The position numbers were made by a program, and so were the translations under genes. DNA of 64,000 nucleotides, from NCBI GenBank assembly GCA_963931865.1, contig OZ007507.1, positions 12,066,932 through 12,130,931 on the forward strand, read 5' to 3'. Shown piece after piece: positions 49,601-61,600 of this stretch. The notes under the pieces are model-generated. The model was not told where the DNA came from. It was given only the letters and a program-made list of their open reading frames with translations, and did no database searches. Position 1 is the stretch's first letter. Every line of letters starts with the position of its first letter. The DNA comes from Axinella damicornis. Its lineage: Eukaryota; Porifera; Demospongiae; Axinellida; Axinellidae.

Positions 49601-52600
49601 AGGGCACCAAAAGTTGCAAACATTACATACATGTATGGTTAACTGGTTGGGCAGTATAACCTAACCCCCCAACCACATATACATGTATGCATAACATAAT
49701 GAGAAAAGTGCAATTTTTGGTGCCTTCTAGCTGCCATAATAAGCAAGCTTTAGGCTTCTAACTTGGAGGCTTCACTAACTACCCTAAGGCCTACAAAGAA
49801 ATCAGATTGCCAGCCCCCTCCGAAATGTTTGGGGTGGGCTCTATTTAGACTTATGCAAATGTGTACAGCTGTATAGACATCACACACACACACGTACATA
49901 CACACACACGTACACACACACACACGTACACAGTCATTGCAGGAGGCATTTACCAAGAACCCAGTGCCCTCGGCTGGGGCGCAGCAGGACGTGAGCGAGT
50001 TCACTCATAAGCTGCTGGAGTGGATCGAGGATGCCTTCACTTTCAGCCTTGGAAATAAGCGGTGAGCCACATTTCTTGCAACAGCAGACCACCACCACTT
50101 CTACCTCACACCACTTCTACCTCACACCACATGACTCGATCCTTCCTTCCATTGCTCTTGCCTTCCTGCTTTCTTCCCTCCCTCCCTCCTCCCCAATCCC
50201 TCCCTCACCCCCCTCCCTCACTCCCCTCTCTCCCTCCTCCCCAATCCCTCCCTCACTCCCCTCACTCCCACCCAATCCCTCTCCTCCCTCCCACCCAATC
50301 CCTCCCCTCCCTACTCCCTCACCCCCCCTCCCTCACTCCCCTCTCTCCCTCCTCCCCAATCCCTCCCTCACTCCCCTCCCTCACTCCCCTTCCTACTCCC
50401 CAATCCCTCCCTCCTCTCCCTCACTCCTCCCCAATCCCTCCCTCATTCCCCTCCCTCCCTCCCTTCTCCCCAATCCCTCCCCAATCCCGCCCCCTCCCTC
50501 AATCCCTCCCATCCCTCCTCCCCAATCCCTCTCCCTCACTCTTCCCTAATCTCTCCCCCTCCCTCACTCCTCCCCAACTTCCTCCTCCTAAATCCGTCCC
50601 CCCAGGGCAAATCCAATGCTGGAGTTATTTAATGGGCAATACCTGACGGAGGGTGTCATAGGAGAGAAACCGTTTGTGAACGAGTCTGAGTTTGGGGCAT
50701 TCCCAATGCAGGTCCAGAGCCACACCCACTTACATGATAGCCTTGAGGCTGCAACCAGCAACCCAGAGATGCAGCAGGAGGTACAGTACCTTACCCACTC
50801 ACACCTGCACCCACTCACACCTGCTCCCTCATCCCCATCATCCATCACCCTTGCATCCCCTCACCCCCACAGACTTGCTACTTTTCACTTCCTCATCCCT
50901 CAAACATGTACTTGCACCCCCTCCCCCTCCTCCTCTCACTTACACCCTCTCCCCCTCCTCCTCTCACTTGCACCCCCTCCCCTCCTCCTCTCACTTGCAC
51001 CCCCTCCCCCTCCTCCTCTCACTTGCATCCCCTCCCCTCCTCTCACTTGCACCCCCTCCTCCACTCACTTGCACCCCCCTCCTCCTCCTCTCAATAGACC
51101 AGTTGCACGGAAGAGTTAAGGAATTTCAATTGCTGTGACGTTACATCCGGTTGCTCTTTTGCAGCCGCGTTAAGTATTGCAGTGAATGGCAAAATCGGCA
51201 GGTGGGCGGTTTGAAATGCGCGCTTACCAAAATCTATACAGTTTACATAATTTAAGTGACCATAGTTACAAACAATAGAGCTGGGCGTTGACGACGGTGT
51301 GCGAAGAAAGAAAATCGGTTGCAGTACGAACGAGAACGACGCGGTTTAATTTGCTGGATCGAGAAATGCCTGGACATACCTGCACCGTTTGCGGCAACAA
51401 CCGTAGCCAGGACCCAAGCGTCTCCTTCCACCGATTCCCAAGCAATCCAGATAGGAGGGCAAGGTGGCTGAGCGTGTTTGGGATGGAAGAGAGCGAGCTG
51501 CGGTCGCAGACGCGAGTTTGTTCCAGGCACTTTCCCGATGGCGATGCCAAAACAGAACCTATGGCAACCTTGGGTAAGAGGTTTGCGTCGCCAATAAAGG
51601 GAAAGCTTCCCAGAGCAAAGCGAGCGAAGTCAAGGGATGTCACAAGGAGTTTGCTGAAATGAGGCGTTCTGTGGTGAGTAGGCCTGTCGAAACGTCCTCG
51701 CTTCCAACCCCAATGGATCTGCCTGGTGATGATGTTGGAATGTTCAATACCACATTAACATCCTCGTCCCCAGCTCCTACATCTGCATTGATAGGACAAA
51801 GCTCAGAGCTCCTAGTGAGCACAGCTCTCCTTGCCAGAATTGATGCACTGGAAGCAGAAAGCAGCCGTCTGAAAAGTACCATTAACAGCCAGCCTTTGTA
51901 CTTCAGGATTGAGCAAATCCAGAATGATGACCATCTTATACGTTTCTATACTGGCTTCGTATCATATATAATCTTCATAGCATTTTTTGAGTTTCTGGGA
52001 CCTGCGGTCAACACTCTTAATTACTGGGGTTCAGGAAAACATGCTCGTCAAAGGCACTATTCTCGCAAATTGAACCCTAAAAATCAGTTCTTCCTAATGC
52101 TAGTGAAGCTGAAGCTCAATCTAAAAGTTCAAGATCTTGCTTTTCGTTTCGGAATCTCAACTAGCTCGGTATCTCGCTACTTAACAACATGGATTTGTTT
52201 TCTTTATCATCATTTAAAAGAGTTAGATTGGTCACCATCTATTGAACAAGTTATGGGCACATTACCACACTCTTTCCGGAAGAACTTTCCTTCAACCTAT
52301 GCAATAATTGATGGCAGTGAGATATTCATACAAACACCTTCAGATCTTTATATGCAATCCTCAACTTGGAGCAAAATTCTTGTTGCCTGCACCCCAAATG
52401 GGGCTATCAGCTACATTTCCCCAGTGTTTGTTGGATCCATCTCGGACATTGAACTGACTAGAGCTTCCGGTTACCTAAAAACACTGCAAGACAAACCTGG
52501 TATTTCGATTATGGCTGATAGGGGGTTCACCATAAAGGACATGCTGAAGGAGTTGAATATTGAACTGAATTTGCCACCTTTTATGGAGGGGAGAAAGCAG

Positions 52601-55600
52601 CTTCCCGCTGAGGAAGTGCAGGATGGGAGGAAGATTGCATCCTTACGCATACATGTAGAGAGGGCAATTGGAAGGATCAAGACCTTTTCCATTTTAAAGG
52701 AAACCATTCCAATCAGTCTTGCTCGTCTTACGAATCAGATCGTACATGTCTGCGCTTTTCTGTCTAACTTTCATCCTGCTCTTGTTCCTCTGGCAGAAGC
52801 AACATCAGAGGACAGTGTTGAGGAGTACATAGAGGCACTTAGTGATTCTGAAAGCAGTGATGAGTCCGATTGTGAAGATACCGTAGATCCGGAAATTTTC
52901 GCGTTAAATATACTTCGCCTTTTAATTTTTCGCGTTGTTTTATTTTCGTCGCTCGAGTACACCGACGAAAATTAAACCACGGGAAAATTTTGTTCACGCG
53001 TATATACACGTGCACGTTCCCGATCCCGGGACCAGATACCACGTCGCGCCATTGGAGAGAAGCTGGAGCCTCGGACCAGCGCCAGCGAGGGAATGCAGCA
53101 GATGCCCATGCCGTATCACTGGTAGAGAGGGAACTGCCATCGGCTACTTACCTCGAAAGATTTCACCCGTCTGTCTCGGTCCGCGGTTCCAACTGCCTTC
53201 AGAAGTTCGCTTCCACGATCGCGCGCTTGAGCTGGTATAGAAGAGCTCAGCGATCTTCCAGGATAAGGAACACCATCGACAGGTTTCTGGTAGCGCAGCA
53301 GAACCGTGCTTGTACTTCGATTCACGAAAACTCGCATGTTAAATAGAATCATAAATTATTCGACATTGAAAATATTTCGTGTTTTTAATTTTCGTCGTAA
53401 TGTAATATCGACGAAAATTAATTACGGCGAAAATTTCCGGATCTACGGTAGTAGTGTCTTATGTTAAGGAAACTTACTCCCCTTCCCAGGATTTTGTATA
53501 ACACTCTTTGCATCATACATTAATAATTCATTTCAGATTACGGATAGGGAGTCCCAGTACATGTACTGGGCTGACAATTTCTGGCCCAAGAATATTATCA
53601 TAAAACTCAATCAATTTTGGCAGAAGAATGTTCTCCCAGTAGTCCTTGTCAAACTGTATACGTTGTACACTGATTCCCTTGGTGGTATACACTACAAAGT
53701 CACACCATGGCTTGCCACCAACACCCATTTGGCCCTGGACTTGTGCATAATAAATGTGGTTCCTACGTAGATATAACTGTTGAGTACCATCAGAATTGGC
53801 CTCCAGTGAACAGCAAAATCCCGAAGTTGAGGAAGCTTCCTCAGGTGTGTTGCTCCGATGTGAGTATGGGCACTTAACCTCTAGAAAGCCAAAAGGTTCA
53901 TCCAGGTTCAGTGGATCGTACACTACACCATCAGGGGTAGCACCAAGGTATGGGTGTGATTTGCTGATATGGAAACCACATGGAGCAACCGATAAATTTG
54001 GGTGACCATGACCTTGCTGGTGTCTGATGTACTCCTGGATCGCTAATGGTTCCTGATGGACTCCCCACTCAGTCGCAGCAGATTTAAACTGCTTTGGTTG
54101 CAGGATCTTCAGCACCAAAGCATCTGGGGGTGTATCAGGTCTTCGTCGAAGGATGACTCCAAATATTGAGGCTGTGATTCGGTAGCGTCTCACTTCATAC
54201 CAGAATGGAGAGTTCCTCTGATTTCTCGTATCACACTCAATCCTGTGTATAGTATCACCAGAGGTTGTGAGACTATCCTTAAATGCCTGTACTGTTTCTC
54301 TTAAGGCTGCTATGTTTGGAAGTGCAGGCTCCGACACTGTTTTGGCACCGTCCCAGTGGCGGAAGTGGTCATCAAAGAGCAGTGAGACACACAGATTTTC
54401 ACCACGAATCTTTTCCAAAAGAGCAGGAAGGCCAGCACGTACAGTACCTCTAAACTCAACAGGGCGAGGATCAAAATCCTCCAATGGCTTCAATTTTCTC
54501 TTATTCTCCTTCCCGTAGACATGTTTCTCAAAGGGCGCTTCTGCCAGTGGCATAGTGCTCTCTTTTCTTTTTCTAGGCTGTTTCCATTGACAAGGTTGAG
54601 ATGTTACAGGCACAGTTTCATCATCAGTGCCCAACAGATCAGCTTCAGGGATGCCAGCAGTTGGTTGAAGCTGGAACTGAGAAGCTGTCATGGACACGAG
54701 TGCATGTAGTAGTGCTGATATATGAGTGCAGCTTGCTGATTTCCTGAATGTGGCAAACATAAGCATTACGAAGTCAACAAAGCACAACCAGAACATAATA
54801 ATTATTATGCACATTTACCATGCAGCACACTCGCATGTTGCACGCTGAACAGAGGCAAAGGGTCCATCTCGTCCTAGCAGTAACCACACATGGTAGCTAC
54901 CAGGCTTCATTGAGGGCTTCATGACTGATTGGATGTGGCAGTACTCTGGATGCTGGGTATTAATGTCTAGGCGGTCAATGCGGCCTGACGCCCAGTGAGT
55001 GTATCCCTGAGTAAGTGCCCTGAATGTTCCCTCACCACTCTCACGACCAGCATGACTAGAAAGGTAGGTATAGATGGTACCAGCTGTGACACGAGGAATT
55101 CTTTTTGCCAGGTCATTGGCATTGCTCTCGGTCACACACTCCCAACCAGTGATAGGGGAAGATGGTGGGTTCAAGGGGGCGATTACCAGTCCAGAATCTT
55201 CAAGTCTTCTACACTTTTTGTACAGGTATGAGCCATCCACATCAATAACCTCAGCATTGTCCTTGACAGCCTGGTGAATCCTGCAGCATGATTATAGCTA
55301 GTATTTAGCTACAGCAGCGAACAAATCAGTCGCAAAGTGTCTATATTACCAACCAATGAATTTAGCTCACCTGTTGATCAACTGCTTTTTCCTCAGGCTT
55401 GAAGGTACCTTTAGACCCCTGCAGAGAAGCCACCATCTCAGTGCCGGCACCGCGTGGGACTCTAGGGGCTCGCTCAGGACTGCTCCCGGTATATCCGTGG
55501 CACTAAGCACCACAGAAGCCATGGCTATTATGAATAATAATGTAGAGGGAATACTTGGGCTGTTCTATGCCTCTGGACAGAAGTAAAACCGTGTCGTTCT

Positions 55601-58600
55601 CGTTCGTACCGCAACCGATCTTCTTTCTTCGCACACCGTCGTCAACGCCCAGGTCTATTGTTTGTAACTATGGTCACTTAAATTATGTAAACTGTATAGA
55701 TTTTGGTAAGCGCGCATTTTAAACCGCCCACCTGCCGATTTCGCCATTCACTGCAATACTTAACGTGGCTGCAAAAGAGCAACCGGATGTAACGTCACAG
55801 CATTCCATGCATACTTTAGCTTGCGTGCAACTCGCCTATTGCACCCCCTCCCCTTCCTCCTCTCACTTGCACCCCCTCCCCCTCCTCCACTCACTTGCAC
55901 CCCCTCCCCCTCCTCCTCTCACTTGCACCCCCTCCCCCTCCTCCTCTCACTTGCACCCCCTCCCCCTCCTCCTCTCACTTACACCCCCTCCCCCTCCTCC
56001 TCTCACTTGCACCTCCTCCTCTATCTTACCCCCTCTCCTCCTCTCACTTGCACCCCCTCCCCCTCCTCCTCTCACTTGCACCTCCTCCTCTATCTTACCC
56101 CCTCTCCTCCTCTCACTTACACCCCCTCCCCCTCCTCCTCTCACTTGCACCTCCTCCTCTAACTTACCCCCTCTCCTCCTCTCACTTGCACCCCCTCCCC
56201 TTTGGATGCAGGCGTGGTTCTCCCACCTGCCTCCCGTTCTAGTCCTGGAACTGTCACGGTTCAAGTACAACCAAAAGAGTGGCCAGGCTGAGAAGATCCA
56301 CGATGCTTTCACATTTGACAGGCAGCTGTTCATGGACAGGTGTGTTTTGTGAGCTGAAGTGCTTAGAATGTCGTAAGTAAATGTAGAGGAGGTATGCAGT
56401 ACCCTGCTGCTGGATCTTGAGATGTACGTGTGTGTACTTGTGGATACACTAACGGAAGTGCTGTATGTGTGTATGTACATGTAGGTATCTCGTTGCAAAC
56501 AAGTTGGAATCTCGACAACGAAGGAGGGAGGTGGGGAAGTTGAGAAAAAAGCTGGCAGACCTTGAGAAACGTCTGAACAGGTGAATATACATGTAGCAGT
56601 GTACATTGTTCATTTGATTTGAGTCTTTACATCCTCCTCCCTCCCTTCCTGTCCCTCCCTCTCCCCTCCCTCCCTCCCTCTGTCCCTCCCTCCCTCCCTC
56701 CCTCCCTGTCCCTCCCTCTCCCCCTCTCTCCCCTCCCTCGCTCCCTCCCTGTCCCTCCCTCTCCCCTCCCTCCCTCCCTGTCCCTCCCTCTCCCCTCCCT
56801 CCCTCCCTGTCCCTCCCTCTCCCCTCCCTCTCCCCTCCCTCCCTGTCCCTCCCTCTCCCCTCCCTCCCTCCCTGTCCCTCCCTCTCCCCTCCCTCTCCCT
56901 CCCTCCCTCCCTCCCTCTCCCCTCCCCCTCCCTCCCTCCCTTCCTCCCTCCCTCCCTCCCTCCCTCCCTCCCTGTCCCTCCCCCTCCCTCCCTCCCTCCA
57001 GCTATACTCACTATGATAGAAAGCCGATCTCTGTTGTGGAGACATTGGGACTGACACTGAAGTTTGTGCATGAGCAAGAGAGTAACGAGGAGAGGGAAAA
57101 GGAGAGAGAAGTAGGAGGGGAGGGTGGTGAGAAGAGACCACGCCACTCCCTGTACCCCCTCCCTCGGTTTGTATCACTACAGGAACGGGAGACGCTGGAT
57201 GTGTGTTTAGGGAGATGGAGGGAGGAGCTGGAACAGGACATGGCCGGTGAGGGCGGACGGAGGGCAAGGGGAGGTGGGGGGACTTGGGACTGGTGTGCAG
57301 TGAGAGGGGAGGGATGGAGGGGAGATGGAGAGGGGAACTGCAACTAGATTTGACCAGTAGAGGAATAGATTGTGCCCGACCTGATGTGCTGAGTTTCTTG
57401 AACACTTGGAGATGTTGGATTGTCTTCCTCTCCCCTCCCTCTCCATTCCTTTGTCTTCCCTCCCTCCTACCGTCTTGTTTCTAGAGCTTTGGGAGAGCAT
57501 CAGTGCTGTTCGTGCCTCACTGGAGGCTGTCTACAGTGACAAGCTCATGAACAGCACCTGCTACCACCTCCATGCGGTGTTGGTACACCAGGGCCAGGCG
57601 TCCGGGGGACACTACTGGGCATATGTCCGGAAGAACCCGGTGGGCTATCACGAAGAATGTGAGCAAGTGGAGATTAGAGTGGAGCGGAACAATGCTGCTG
57701 ACTCTGTTCAGAGTGGTAGGCATGGCAGTGAGTCATGTGACCTGTCACATGATGCCCGGAAGTCATCCCAGCGTGGGCCTCTTCTTGCAGAGTGTCAGGT
57801 GACTGAACTAGTTGTAACGGACATTATACCTCAGACCGGTCAGGCAGATCTGGACAGCACAAGTCTGGAATCTGGTTCCAGAGGTGGTGACTCTCAGAGT
57901 GAAGGCAGTGAAACGGATGACTCTCCACCTCCCTCGGTCCTCGTTGCCACAGAAGCTAGTGAATGTGGAGCTCCGTCTCAGTCCGATGGGAGCAGTGTGG
58001 GGAGGGGGGAGGGGATGGAGGTGGTGGGGGGTGAGAAGAGCGAAGAAGAGGTGTGGTTAAAATTCAATGACATTAGCGTCTCCGAGGTGACCTGGGAGGA
58101 GGTGGCAAAGGAGAGCTACGGAGGAAGGCAGAACACCAGTGCCTATTGCCTGATCTACATCAGCGATGCACTCTGGCAGCAATGTCGGAATAATGGTAAG
58201 AGTGTGAGGCATGGGTAGGCCTGACAGCATTGCTAGTAGTCATGACGACTAGCAAGGCCTGACAGCATTACTATACAGTCATGTACATAAACTCCCTGCC
58301 CCTCCTTCCCCTTGCCCTTTTCTCCCCCCTCTTCCCCCCATCCCAGTGGCCCCCCCTCCACTGAATGTCGTGCTGCAGCAGTTAGTGGGTGCAGATAACA
58401 CACTCTTCAAAACGGAGATGGTGGAGTACAGTACCAGACAGAAGGCCATCTCCATCACCAAGCAGGTAAACACTGAACACAGGGTTTATTTCAGAAAATA
58501 TCCCAAGGGTGGGCAAAACAGAACATACAGTAGAGGAAGTAGTCATGTACATTGACCCCCCCCCCCCCCCCCCAAAGAAAAGAAACCCTGACTGAGCAAG

Positions 58601-61600
58601 ATGGGCTCAAACTAGGATAGTGACGATACTGACACTCCGCGTACTCCGAATGTATTGTGTACCAGTTGGTGACTTTGTGTACGTATATGTCACACACGCA
58701 CAACTCTCACTCATACACACACGACTCACACTCTCACACGTGTGGTAATATAATGATGTCGCAACATGAATAATGACAGTTATTCAACCATCAATATCAC
58801 TTGCAACTTTGAATGGCCTAACGGTGTTACTGTAGCTGCATTGGAAATAAATCGTGATCATAACTTCCAAATTAGATACTATACATGTAGATGTTGTGAT
58901 AGGTGACATTATTATTGTGACATTAATATGACTTAGCAGTTCCTACATGTATATCGTGCGTACGTGGCATATCCCTAATACATAATTATGCACTCACACA
59001 TCACACATACATGTGCATGCACACTAGTAATGCTTTAGCGCTTCCACAAGCCAGGCTGGTGACACGAGACCCTCTCCCCTCGTAGGTAGAGTCCGAGCGC
59101 GAGACTACCACTCCCCAGACCCGCCTGGAGGGTGGTGCTGGTGTGCTGGCACCTGCCTCCTCAGAGGAGACTCTGGTGGAGGGTGAGGCCTCACCCCTGG
59201 CTGCCCAACACACTGGCAGTCATCCTGTTCGCAGTCCTGAGCGGATGCAGGTCAGAGGGAGATGGATACTCGGTCTGTTGCACTGGTTGTGTGTATGATC
59301 CTTGATGGTCCCCTCTGTTGTAGGTGGACCCCTCTCCCTCCTCCCCCCCTCCCCTCCCTGTCCACCCCCTCCTCATTTCTGAGCTAGCGATACGCCTGGA
59401 GCACAAGCACCAGCTGATAGCATCTCTTGCGACAGATACCCTCGTCGACCCACGGGCTGTGACCCTTGCTTCCTACGCACTGCACTCAGGTGTGCCAGAA
59501 AGTCTTTTGAGGGCGTGTCTGCTACCAGAGGTGGAGCGAGAGGCAGGGAGGTGCGTTTCGTCTGCGTATTTATTCCAGTTCATGCACATCACTAGTTTAC
59601 AGCTTTCACTGTAGATGTACATGTACACCCCTCTTTTACTTCCTCTCCACTTTCCCTCCTCCAGGACTGACCTTGTGCTCCTAGCTAAGAAGCAGTTAGT
59701 AGCTCTCCTACACCAACAGGGGATGCAGACAAACCTTGAGGTGATCTATTTTAACCAGCTCTGCTTGTGCAGTACACATATGACATCATGGTTGTACCAT
59801 GTATATACATGTACACTTGTCGGGAGCTAAGTACAGTGAAGGAGTGTGGAACTAGCAACTGAGCAACTCTTGTTGAGTGGAATGCCAGAAAACTCCTTAT
59901 ATAGATTGTGGATTTGCAGGATATCACCTGCCGGTAGCCTCGTTCCCAGGCCGTCTGCCGCTTCGTTTTTAGTCGCATATGTGACCTTTGAACCCCCATC
60001 AGATAAGCTGAAGGACTGGTACCACTCCTACGTCATTTACAAGCAAGGTGGACACGCTGGCACATTGCCATTTTACATGAAACGGTGTCCACCTATGTCA
60101 CAACCGTGTCCGCCTTGCTTGTAAATGATGTAGGAGTGGTACCAAGCCTTCTGCCAGCTTATCTGACGGGGGTTCAAAGGTCACGTATGCGACTAAAAAC
60201 GAAGCGGCAGACAGCCTGGGAACGAGGCTAACCTGACAGCTCTGATCTGTTGAGTCATTTGTACTAGCAGTGACATGCTGGAATAAACAAAGCCTGGCCA
60301 TACCTACTCTCAGCTACAGACTAAATACGTACCTCTTTTAATCTCAGAATGTAGTGAACAGCAAATCCAACCTTCTCTTGACAAAATCACCATTCCCTCG
60401 GGCCCTCAGCAGTGACTCTGAGGCAGTGATGTACACATACATGCAGTGTTTACTGTTCAAGTCTTGTTACTCTATTGATGGTCACAGATCCACATGATCT
60501 GTTTTGCAATCTGATTGCATGGAGCCGCCTGGTTTCAGGTGCCAGAAATCAGTGGTTTGACCCCCCGCAATATTACCAGGCTCTCTCCTCCCTAAGAGGA
60601 AATGAGCCTGGGTACGAGGCTAGGCACTCATAGGCTCCAGGTACTTGTACATGTATGACTGTTTCATATAGTCACCATGGTTACATGCACAAGTCTGGAC
60701 CACTTTCACATTGACTGTGTCCTAGGTGAGACATTGGTACGCTCTCTCTCCCTCCCAGAACCTCCGCATGCTGTACAAGTGGTACTGTTCCGCATGCTAC
60801 CACTGTGTTCAGGCCGCCCGCTACATCTCACAAGAGAAGTGAGTATTCCCACTGCGGTGCGTGTACTGTGTATCACTCTGTTGTGTTGACTGGTACTGTT
60901 GTTGCAGGTGGGAGATGGCGTTGACATACGCAGTGCATGGGAGTACTGTGAACACCGCTATAGTGCAGAGTTCTAGCAAGCAGCTGGCCGTGGACCCAGA
61001 GGTGGTGGGAGAGATCAGACGAAGGGCGGTACAGGTGACTTGTTGTGATGAGTCAGGAATGAGACAATGAATGGAACATGTATAGTCCACCTGCACAAGG
61101 TAGAGCCCATTGCCCACCTGGTGTTGCCCCACCTGCGCATGGTGTTGCCCCACTTGCGCATGATGTTGCCCCACCTGCATGCGCATGATGTTGCCCCAGC
61201 TGCACATGGTGTTGCCCCACCTACCTGCGCATGGTGTTGCCCCACCTGTGCATGGTGTTGTGGTGCCCCACCTGCGCATGGTGTTGTGTTGCCCCACCTG
61301 CGTGTTGTTGCCCCAGCTGCACATAGTGTTGTGGTGCCCCACCTGCATGTTCAAAATGGCAGTTCTGTGGCAGAGCTAATAGCTGTACAGTCGTGAACAA
61401 TGGACTGGGTGTCCACCCAGCATCGTTCCCAGGCTCGTAGGGACATAGTCTCGTGCCCAGCTGGAAACCTACGGAGTAACCGTCTGGCGACTTTCAGCAA
61501 CATTCACAGCTCAGCTAACTGCCTGAACCGGACAGAACCGGAAGTCCTACGCATTAAATAATATACGTAATTGCAAGATAAATTTGCAACTTAATTCTTG

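Larger units (their letters stand above)
51097..55836. mobile_element. 4.74-kb autonomous-type DNA transposon, ISL2EU-like
   Basis: TIRs of about 240 bp (51097-51345 and 55588-55836) are close inverted complements: gtgacgttacatccggttgc, then ctgcaatact, ccgcccacct, gtcgttctcgttcgta. The outermost bases are gaccagttgcacg and cgtgcaactcgcc, each next to TA (51095-51096, 55837-55838), consistent with a TA target duplication. It encodes a THAP/DDE_4 transposase (+) and a YqaJ-type nuclease (-), the gene pair I associate from memory with the ISL2EU superfamily. It sits in a USP intron, inside a minisatellite. Near-intact frames suggest recent arrival. Confidence 0.85.
50800..56211. repeat. 28-bp 'cacttgcaccccctccccct' minisatellite, split by the transposon
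   Basis: The same unit (cacttgcaccccctccccct plus cctcctct) lies at 50900-51094 and 55843-56205. The DNA transposon at 51097-55836 interrupts it. The right block ends at the acceptor of exon 56212-56339. About 20 units in total. Confidence 0.9.

Noticed and set aside
52990..53346. 118-codon frame inside the nested MITE
   Set aside because: No recognised domain, overlapping frames on both strands, and located in a non-autonomous inverted-repeat element.
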